A DNA stretch of 6,986 bases from Candidatus Sodaliphilus fimicaballi (GTDB lineage: Bacteria; Bacteroidota; Bacteroidia; Bacteroidales; Muribaculaceae), in contig JAGHTV010000303.1 in the NCBI GenBank assembly GCA_018065165.1, forward strand, positions 1-6,986. Reading direction: 5' to 3'. The position numbers were made by a program, and so were the translations under genes. The notes beneath the pieces were generated by a model that was not told the origin of the DNA, did no database searches, and was given only the letters and a program-made list of their open reading frames with translations. Shown here piece after piece: positions 1 to 5,522 of the stretch. The number at the start of each line of letters is the position of its first letter. Position 1 is the first letter of the stretch.

Positions 1-1138
1 GCCCGAGCGTGCTGCCGAGTTGTTTGCCGAGTTGTATCCTGCAGCGGCATCATACGATGTTGTGCTCTACGGGTCGCTTGCGGCGACAGGCAAGGGTCAC
101 ATGACCGATAAGGCCATCATTAATGTGCTCAATCCCATAGCGCGCACACGCATCACATGGCGTCCCGAGGAGTTCTTGCCTTTTCACCCCAATGGTATGA
201 AGTTTGCCGCCCTTGATGCTGCAGGCAAGGTCCTAGGCGAGAAGACCTACTACTCGATAGGTGGTGGCGACGTGGTCGAGGAAGGGCAGTCTAAGCCCGA
301 GCGTGAACAGGTGTACAAGATGGGCACCATCAAGGAGATTAAGGCCATGCTCATGCGCACCGGCAAGAGCTACTGGGAGTATGTAGAGCAGTGCGAGGGT
401 CCCGAGATATGGGATTACCTGCGTGAGGTGTGGCAAGTGATGAAGGAAAGTGTGCAGCGTGGCCTCGAGGCCGAGGGCGTGTTGCCCGGCGGACTGGGAG
501 TGCGTCGCAAGGCTGTGAGCTACTATATGCGTTCGGCTGGTTACACCGGTAGCCTCAAGAGTCGCGGTCTGGTATTTGCCTATGCCCTTGCCGTAAGCGA
601 GGAAAACGCGTCGGGTGGCATTATCGTTACTGCACCTACATGCGGCTCGTGTGGTGTGCTACCTGCGGTGCTGTATCACTTGCACACAGCCAAGGGCTTC
701 TCAGAGCAGCGCATCTTGCGTGCCATGGCCACTGCGGCACTGTTTGGCAACGTCGTTAAGAAGAATGCGTCGGTATCGGGAGCCGAGGTGGGTTGCCAGG
801 GCGAGGTGGGCGTAGCATGTGCTATGGCTGCTGCCGCTGCCAACCAGCTGTTTGGTGGCTCACCGTCGCAAATCGAGTATGCTGCCGAGATGGGACTCGA
901 GCACCACTTGGGACTCACTTGCGACCCCGTGTGCGGACTGGTGCAGATACCTTGCATCGAGCGTAATGCCTATGCAGCAGCGCGTGCCCTCGACTCTAAC
1001 CTGTACTCTACATTCAGCGACGGTCAGCACTCAGTGAGCTTCGACCGCGTGGTAGAGGTCATGAAGCAAACCGGACACGACCTGCCATCGCTTTACAAAG
1101 AGACATCGCAGGGCGGACTCGCCGTGGTGAAGAAATAA
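1..1138 (+). CDS. sdaA: L-serine ammonia-lyase (L-serine dehydratase), single-chain iron-sulfur type, 5' partial
   Basis: Cytosolic enzyme that deaminates L-serine to pyruvate and ammonia using an oxygen-sensitive [4Fe-4S] cluster. The frame is open to the left edge (first full codon at base 2), leaving 378 visible residues. About 25-30 N-terminal residues, including the family's SSSHT-type motif, should lie upstream. Visible motifs are LYGSLAATGKGHMTD near the start (beta domain), then in the alpha domain TAPTCGSCGVLPAV (Cys214 and Cys217 of the visible chain), GAEVGCQGEVG (Cys265) and CDPVCGLVQIPCIERN (Cys307, Cys311, Cys318). Cys265, 307 and 318 are spaced 42 and 11 residues apart, the spacing I recall for the cluster ligands of the Legionella enzyme. 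The TTG at base 20 is not the start, because homology continues upstream of it. The gene ends in TAA at 1136-1138 and converges on the BspA-like gene. Family assignment is very secure; the symbol follows common usage. Confidence 0.95.
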   Translation, partial: PERAAELFAELYPAAASYDVVLYGSLAATGKGHMTDKAIINVLNPIARTRITWRPEEFLPFHPNGMKFAALDAAGKVLGEKTYYSIGGGDVVEEGQSKPEREQVYKMGTIKEIKAMLMRTGKSYWEYVEQCEGPEIWDYLREVWQVMKESVQRGLEAEGVLPGGLGVRRKAVSYYMRSAGYTGSLKSRGLVFAYALAVSEENASGGIIVTAPTCGSCGVLPAVLYHLHTAKGFSEQRILRAMATAALFGNVVKKNASVSGAEVGCQGEVGVACAMAAAAANQLFGGSPSQIEYAAEMGLEHHLGLTCDPVCGLVQIPCIERNAYAAARALDSNLYSTFSDGQHSVSFDRVVEVMKQTGHDLPSLYKETSQGGLAVVKK

Positions 1139-1237
1139 GCGTCCGACGCTAACGCTAACGAAAACGCTAACGCAAACTGGCTTCGCGATGATGTTTAACC
1201 TCTCGCAGATCCCGCAGAACTCGCAGAGAATTTTAAT

Positions 1238-1279
1238 ATAACAAAGCAGGCTTGCCAATTGGCAAGCCTGCTTTGTTAT
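1238..1279. terminator. Perfect 42-nt palindrome, probable bidirectional terminator
   Basis: Two 21-nt arms are exact reverse complements, folding into a GC-rich stem (arm core AGCAGGCTTGCC) closed by an AATT loop. The palindrome sits between the convergent sdaA and BspA-like genes, about 100 nt after the sdaA stop and 70 nt after the other stop. On the plus strand the stem is followed by a T-rich run (TTATTTTG includes the stem edge); the minus-strand side continues into A/T-rich ATTAAAATT. A terminator serving both genes is the simplest reading. It interrupts the composite repeat described separately. Confidence 0.85.
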
Positions 1280-1284
1280 TTTGC

Positions 1285-1324
1285 TCGAAATATTGAATTA
1301 TCGAAGTTTCGATTTCTCGAAACC
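1285..1324. repeat. Short 8-bp phased TCGA array (5 units)
   Basis: TCGA occurs at 1285, 1301, 1309 and 1317, with a one-base variant TTGA at 1293, so all five units fall in an exact 8-bp phase. The units match unit types seen in the 14-unit array at 4437-4548. The phase continues into CCCATTAA, CCCATTAA at 1325 and 1333. Confidence 0.8.
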
Positions 1325-1348
1325 CCCATTAACCCATTAACCTTTTAT

Positions 1349-4249
1349 CTACAATCCCAGGATGATGTCGATAATGAGGTTCATGTCGGCTACATCAACC
1401 GAGCCGTCGCCGTTGACATCGGCAGCAGTCTTCTTGCCTTGCAGGCCCAGGATGATGTCGATGCAAGCGTTCACATCGGCAATGTCGACTACGCCGTCGC
1501 CGTTCACGTCGCCCTTCTTTGAGTCGTCACCGCCTTCGATGCTCTCAATCTTGAAGAACTGTTTCCAGTAGTTTGCTGCCTTATACGCGTTCAAACTACT
1601 GCTGTGCACCTTGAGCGTAGCTTTGCTATAAAGGTTGCTGAAGGTGCTTGCTTGAACTGTGGGAGGAGTTGTGGGCTCGGCTGTGATTGATGTGAGTTTG
1701 CTGCAGTTAGCAAATGCCGAACTGCCGATTTTTTTGACTTTTGCAGGGATGGTGATAGTGTTGACGCTCGTGCCTGCAAGTGCGTAGTTGCCTATCTCTT
1801 CCAGATTCTTCATCTTATGCAACTCAACAAACGTGTAGTTGGTAGCGCCATAGAGGCAACTATCTCCTAAAGCTGTCATCACATAGGCTTTATTAGTACC
1901 GTTGGTCTTGTCGCCTTCAACAGCGTCGCATGTATACCCTATGGCTGTTCTTGGGAAAGTCGAATACACATACTTTGCTTTACCGTCGTAGGTAACGCCA
2001 TCTACGGTGACAGGGATGGTCGAAGTGATAGTCATGTAATGCTCAGTTTCGCTGAACGCGTTGTTGTAACAGAAGTCGAAAGCACCAGGTTGAATGTTGC
2101 AATCTTTAAAAATGGCATTCTTCTTCATGTTGTCAACCTGTTCTACGGCAGCATGGATGTGGAAGTTGCTGGAAAGGCTTGAACGGCTGAACGAGCCAAA
2201 GCAATTGGGGGTGTTGAGGTAGAGGTCCATCAAGTTGCTACACCTGTTTATAGAGTTCATCATGAACGATGTAGTGGAGCTGGGGATGCGCATCATCTTG
2301 AACTGGTTGCCTATGAATGCCTCGGCCTGAACATGTTTCAACCCGTATGAGAATATCTGGTCATTACTGATTTTGCAGTTATAGAATGCCCTGAAGTGGA
2401 CTTTCTCGAGTGCGCTGTTAAGGGTGAGCCCTGTGAGATGGGGCTGGTCCTTGAACGCGCTGCCATAGATGACTTTCACGTTCTTACCCAACTTGACTGA
2501 GAAATCATACTTCTGTTCAACACCCTTGCCGAAGATGCTGCTCACATTATCGAGGGCGAGCTCGCTCGCACCAGTACCCTGGTCGGGAGTACCAATAGCA
2601 ACAACGGCATACTTCTTGCCGCAGGCAGTGACATAATCAGGAACTTGCAGTGTTGCTCCACTAGTGTTAAGTATGTTTTGACTCCTCAGGGTTACAGCAC
2701 CGGCATACTGGGTCTTGTCATATGTGATGTCGGTGTCGTCGTTGATAGTAAAGCGGGTCTCGGCAACGAACTGGCTACTACCACTTGATAACACACTATA
2801 AGAAGACATATCGTAAGGACTCTCGTCAATTACGATTCCCCACTCATTCCATGCCATTTGGTACTTATAACTATTGCGGTCGGCCTCGGGCAACAGGTGT
2901 AAGCGAGTCTTCGGGCAGTTAACAAATGCCTTAGTATCAATTGACGGAGCCAATTTCTTTGCCATGTATATATCGGTCAGTGCCGAGCAGTTTTTGAAGA
3001 TATCATATCCAATAAAGAAGGTAACCGACGAAGGAATGCGTAAATAGGTCAGTGCCGTACAGCCTTCAAAGGCGTTGGAACGAATCTGGGTCACTCCATA
3101 AGGAATATTGGCCATTTTTAAATTTGAGCAGTGTAAGAATGAATACTCTTTTATTGTTTTCACATTGTCGCCAAAAACGATATTGATTTTTCCTATTGGG
3201 CAGCGCAAGAGCTCCGAACCGTCCTTGTTATAGAGGACACCGTCCTCGGTTGAGTAAGCGGGGTTTAAGTCACTCACTTGAATTGATTTAAGTGCGTTGC
3301 AGTTGTCCACAAATCTGGGGTCGATGTTTTCAATCATGTGTAGTTTGATGTCGGTGAGATTGTGACATCCGTAAAACGCATTGGTTCCTAACTTCTTGAG
3401 ATAAGTGCAAACGCCCATGTCAAGCACCTTGAGGCCTGTATTGTTGAGGAATGCCGAGTCGGCAATTGCCGTGAGGTCGTAGGTCAAGGTCTGGAGAGTA
3501 TAGCTGTGAAACTCGCACGAGGGGTGGAACACACCATCTTTAACCCCCGAGGCAGTAGACTTGAATCCCACCACAGTGACAGCACCGTGGCTACTCTGCG
3601 AGGCTCTTTGAGTTACCACCAGCTGTGCGCCGTCGCTGAGGGTGAAGTCGCAGGCGTCGCTCGACTTGATGACCATGGTGAACTTTTGCCAAGCCTTCAT
3701 TGCCTTGTATTTCTCCACCGAGTTGGGGTGGGTCTTGGGCACATAGAGAATCATGGTCTGTCCGCTGGGGAAAGCCGATGAATTGAAAATGTAGCCTGTG
3801 GGATCGCCCAGTGCTGCATAGCACACCTGCAACGCAGTACAGCCGGCAAAGGCATTGCCCTGAATCGAGAGCATGGAGCTGGGCAGGTGAATGGTCTTGA
3901 GCTTGGTACAGCCATTGAATGCGTATGTGCCTATGTCGCGCATACCGTAGAGGAATGTAACCTCGGTGATGGCAGTCTTGCCTTCAAATGCACGTGATGC
4001 AACGGTCTCAACGTCAATCAACTCGCCGTTGTAAGAGAGGGTGCCACCCAAAGTAACATTGGCAGTGCCCGCGGCGGGAACGCTGCTCGAGAAGCCCGTG
4101 ATCTGAGCCTCGGCATGCGCGGTAGCAGTTGCAGCAAATGTTACCTTATAACTTAAATCACCCATTGAAAAGGTGTCGCCACTTTTCACGGCAGCCCATG
4201 TGGGGGTTGTGACAACGATTGCCATCAAAAACAGTAATAATTTCTTCAT
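1349..4249 (-). CDS. Secreted BspA-like leucine-rich-repeat protein with C-terminal dockerin-like domain
   Basis: A 966-residue exported protein, probably at the cell surface. Residues 1-19 form a signal peptide (MKKLLLFLMAIVV core, cleavage probably after TWA) without a lipobox cysteine. The body has four blocks of BspA/type-5 leucine-rich repeats, recognised by AF-x-GC-x-x-L and I-x-x-P-x-S-V patterns, at roughly 80-165, 258-448, 566-694 and 790-876. Each block is preceded by a beta-rich linker and closed by a cap with Y-K-x-x-x-x-W-x-x-F spacing (about 167-194, 449-475, 695-719, 877-903). Residues 911-966 carry two dockerin-type calcium loops (DVNGDGVVDIAD at 914-925, DVNGDGSVDVAD at 944-955) with every D/N ligand position filled. 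No type IX sorting domain is seen. BspA relatives bind host matrix or other bacteria, but the ligand here is unknown. A consensus Bacteroidetes promoter lies about 50 nt upstream; no Shine-Dalgarno is seen, as is usual in the phylum. Confidence 0.92.
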   Translation of the reverse strand: MKKLLLFLMAIVVTTPTWAAVKSGDTFSMGDLSYKVTFAATATAHAEAQITGFSSSVPAAGTANVTLGGTLSYNGELIDVETVASRAFEGKTAITEVTFLYGMRDIGTYAFNGCTKLKTIHLPSSMLSIQGNAFAGCTALQVCYAALGDPTGYIFNSSAFPSGQTMILYVPKTHPNSVEKYKAMKAWQKFTMVIKSSDACDFTLSDGAQLVVTQRASQSSHGAVTVVGFKSTASGVKDGVFHPSCEFHSYTLQTLTYDLTAIADSAFLNNTGLKVLDMGVCTYLKKLGTNAFYGCHNLTDIKLHMIENIDPRFVDNCNALKSIQVSDLNPAYSTEDGVLYNKDGSELLRCPIGKINIVFGDNVKTIKEYSFLHCSNLKMANIPYGVTQIRSNAFEGCTALTYLRIPSSVTFFIGYDIFKNCSALTDIYMAKKLAPSIDTKAFVNCPKTRLHLLPEADRNSYKYQMAWNEWGIVIDESPYDMSSYSVLSSGSSQFVAETRFTINDDTDITYDKTQYAGAVTLRSQNILNTSGATLQVPDYVTACGKKYAVVAIGTPDQGTGASELALDNVSSIFGKGVEQKYDFSVKLGKNVKVIYGSAFKDQPHLTGLTLNSALEKVHFRAFYNCKISNDQIFSYGLKHVQAEAFIGNQFKMMRIPSSTTSFMMNSINRCSNLMDLYLNTPNCFGSFSRSSLSSNFHIHAAVEQVDNMKKNAIFKDCNIQPGAFDFCYNNAFSETEHYMTITSTIPVTVDGVTYDGKAKYVYSTFPRTAIGYTCDAVEGDKTNGTNKAYVMTALGDSCLYGATNYTFVELHKMKNLEEIGNYALAGTSVNTITIPAKVKKIGSSAFANCSKLTSITAEPTTPPTVQASTFSNLYSKATLKVHSSSLNAYKAANYWKQFFKIESIEGGDDSKKGDVNGDGVVDIADVNACIDIILGLQGKKTAADVNGDGSVDVADMNLIIDIILGL

Positions 4250-4299
4250 AGCTATTTATGACATTATAGTTTTGTTACTTGATAAATGTTCGTTGGAGA

Positions 4300-4331
4300 C
4301 AAAGGTACTAATTTTTTACGAAAAACACAAA
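4300..4331 (-). promoter_or_regulatory. Bacteroidetes-type promoter of the BspA-like gene
   Basis: Read on the minus strand, TTTG (bases 4331-4328) is followed by 20 nt and then TACCTTTG (4307-4300). This matches the Bacteroides housekeeping sigma consensus TTTG, 19-21 nt, TAnnTTTG. Transcription would start near 4293, giving a 5' leader of about 40-45 nt to the ATG at 4249. The leader is A/T-rich and shows no structured riboswitch. The TTTG box lies in the first AACGNN unit of composite repeat copy 2. Confidence 0.75.
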
Positions 4332-4574
4332 CGCGAATGTGAACGTAAACGCTAACGCTAACGCAAACTGGCTTCGCGATGATGTTTTATCTCGCGCAGA
4401 TCGCGCAGAACTCGCAGAGGTTGTTTGTTATTTTGCTCGAGTTATCGAATTATCGAATTATCGAAATATCGAAGTGTCGATTTCTCGAAATATCGAATTT
4501 TCGATTTCTCGATGTTTCGAATTTTCGATTTCTCGATGTTTCGAAAACTAGATTGCCTGTTAAACGATTAAACC
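4330..4574. repeat. Composite intergenic repeat, copy 2
   Basis: Occupies most of the 326-nt gap between ccsA and the BspA-like gene. Plus-strand order is seven AACGNN-type hexamers in exact 6-bp phase (4330-4371), the 66-bp core shared with copy 1 (4354-4419) that includes degenerate TCGCGCAGA repeats, the shared 17-nt block (4424-4440), fourteen TCGANNNN units (4437-4548), then GTTAAACG and ATTAAACC (4559-4574), which end two bases before the ccsA stop triplet. Unlike copy 1 it lacks the large palindrome. Reading frames open across it (4339-4551 and 4379-4591) are low-complexity by-products and are not called as genes. Confidence 0.8.
4437..4548. repeat. TCGANNNN tandem array, 14 units in exact 8-bp phase
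   Basis: TCGA starts at 4437 and recurs every 8 bases without a slip up to 4541, 14 times in all, while the four intervening bases vary and are A/T-rich. A 24-bp higher-order unit at 4493-4516 is repeated exactly at 4517-4540, which indicates growth by tandem duplication. TCGA is self-complementary, so many short hairpins are possible, for example ATCGAA/TTCGAT. The array starts about 28 nt past the ccsA stop on the minus strand. Confidence 0.92.
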
Positions 4575-4575
4575 T

Positions 4576-5367
4576 TTACTGCAGGTTATAGGTGTGTACG
4601 CTGGAACCTTGGGCTGCGGGTAGGTAGTTGATGCCCCACCAGCACATTTGCAGCAGTATAAACGATACTATGAGCATGGCCATGGCCGCCTTGTGACGCT
4701 TGGGGAAACGCAGGCGGAAGTGGATGTAAACCAGATAGGCCCACCATGATATGGCCGCCCAGGTCTCCTTGGGGTCCCATGCCCAGTAGTGGCCCCAAGC
4801 CTCCTTGGCCCACAGTGCGCCAAAGAGCATACCCACGGTCATGAATGCAAGGCCTGCACGCACCAGGTTGTCGGTGAGGTCGGTCTCGGTGGGAGTGGGC
4901 TCTTCGTTTTTCTTGAAGAAGAGCAGGTATATCGCCATCACGGCTGCTGCTCCTAGCAGTGCGTAGGCAAACATGTAGACTATCACATGCGGAGCAAACC
5001 ATGGGCTCTGCAATGCTGGCATGAGTGTCTTGTTGTGGATCTCGGGTTTGAACAGGTTGATGCACACAAATACCACTGCCATGATGGTAGAGAACGACAG
5101 TATCCACTTGTAACGCCAGCGACTGTACACGATGCAACCCACCATGGGCAGGAAGAACGAGTACCACAGGCGAGTTTCGCCCATTGTGCGCAGTGGCGGA
5201 CGCTCAAGCGACCCCCACATGCCTACGATAAATGAGAAGAACACTGCCAGTCCGGCAATGGTGCTGATCATGGCCATGACGCGTTTGCCGCGCCATGCAG
5301 CTGCGGCACCTGCTATCCACAGGGCTACCGCGATAAGTGCAAATATGATAAAATTACTCCAATCCAT
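4576..5367 (-). CDS. ccsA: Cytochrome c biogenesis protein CcsA (system II haem-handling WWD protein)
   Basis: Polytopic inner-membrane protein of 263 residues that, with CcsB/ResB, moves haem to the outer face of the membrane and attaches it to CXXCH-type apocytochromes. The tryptophan-rich WWD haem motif is clear (WGHYWAWDPKETW, 191-203). His127 in the FAPHVIVYM segment and His258 in SSVHTYNL are candidates for the flanking haem-ligand histidines. Hydrophobic segments lie near 5-24, 32-50, 72-82, 89-105, 127-150, 171-187, 203-216 and 229-246. The chosen ATG at 5367 begins MDWSNFIIFA directly with the first membrane segment. The frame stays open upstream to 5562, but those 65 residues translate the intergenic repeat and overlap the ccsB end, so that longer start is rejected. 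No Shine-Dalgarno is seen. It lies 151 nt after ccsB on the same strand and is probably cotranscribed with it. Confidence 0.93.
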   Translation of the reverse strand: MDWSNFIIFALIAVALWIAGAAAAWRGKRVMAMISTIAGLAVFFSFIVGMWGSLERPPLRTMGETRLWYSFFLPMVGCIVYSRWRYKWILSFSTIMAVVFVCINLFKPEIHNKTLMPALQSPWFAPHVIVYMFAYALLGAAAVMAIYLLFFKKNEEPTPTETDLTDNLVRAGLAFMTVGMLFGALWAKEAWGHYWAWDPKETWAAISWWAYLVYIHFRLRFPKRHKAAMAMLIVSFILLQMCWWGINYLPAAQGSSVHTYNLQ

Positions 5368-5380
5368 AGTTGTTTGTTTT

Positions 5381-5445
5381 ACGAAAGACGAAACGGCCTT
5401 CGGCCTACGAAATCGCCCCTGCGGGGCTACGAAAACGCAAACGGT
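5381..5445. repeat. ACGAAA-linked mini-hairpin repeat between ccsB and ccsA
   Basis: ACGAAA occurs at 5381, 5388, 5407 and 5429. Between the last three sit two GC-rich hairpins: GGCC-TTC-GGCC at 5395-5405 and GCCCC-TGC-GGGGC at 5415-5427. The right end runs into two AACGNN units (5434-5445), related to the hexamers of the other intergenic repeats. It lies just upstream of the ccsA ATG and creates the spurious N-terminal extension of that frame. Confidence 0.75.
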
Positions 5446-5466
5446 AGTTGGTTTTGTTTTTGTTGA

Positions 5467-5484
5467 CTTGAGCGGACGCTCAAG
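5467..5484. repeat. Perfect 8-bp inverted repeat (hairpin) in the ccsB-ccsA gap
   Basis: CTTGAGCG and CGCTCAAG flank a 2-nt centre. Read on the minus strand it lies about 35 nt after the ccsB stop and is followed by an A-rich rather than T-rich stretch, so it is not a convincing terminator. It may be an RNA-processing or stability hairpin between the two genes, or part of the repeat. Confidence 0.55.
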
Positions 5485-5498
5485 GATCAGTAGAGTCG

Positions 5499-5522
5499 CG
5501 TTTCCGTTTCCGTTATCGTTAT
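5499..5522 (-). repeat. AACGNN hexamer array overlapping the ccsB stop codon
   Basis: CGTT occurs at 5499, 5505, 5511 and 5517 on the plus strand, giving four AACGNN units in 6-bp phase on the minus strand. The first unit overlaps the ccsB TAA (5519-5521). These are the same hexamer type as at 1145-1180 and 4330-4371 but in opposite orientation. Confidence 0.7.

Larger units (their letters stand above)
1145..1344. repeat. Composite intergenic repeat, copy 1
   Basis: Fills the gap between sdaA and the BspA-like gene. In plus-strand order it contains AACGNN hexamers in 6-bp phase (about 1145-1180), a core matching copy 2 at 62 of 66 positions (1163-1228 against 4354-4419, the first 34 identical), the terminator palindrome, a 17-nt block identical to copy 2 (1272-1288 against 4424-4440), five TCGANNNN units in 8-bp phase, and two CCCATTAA units (1325-1340) that keep the 8-bp phase and end 8 nt before the stop codon of the minus-strand gene. 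No coding potential is evident. Boundaries are approximate. Confidence 0.8.

Noticed and set aside
20..22. TTG as the start of the serine dehydratase
   Set aside because: The frame is open to the window edge and the conserved N-terminal part of the family is missing, so the gene begins outside the window.
1259..1522. Plus-strand frame of 87 residues starting in the palindrome
   Set aside because: It reads through the terminator and TCGA units and then antisense to the dockerin loops; it has no independent support.
4437..4548. CRISPR array or iteron-type replication origin
   Set aside because: Units are 8 bp with no unique spacers and no cas genes, so not CRISPR. No replication initiator gene, DnaA-box cluster or plasmid gene is nearby, so an origin is unsupported.
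4339..4591. Two overlapping plus-strand reading frames of 70 residues (4339-4551 and 4379-4591) with repetitive peptides
   Set aside because: They translate the AACGNN, core and TCGA arrays. An 8-bp repeat without stops gives open frames automatically, and there is no promoter, ribosome site or family resemblance.
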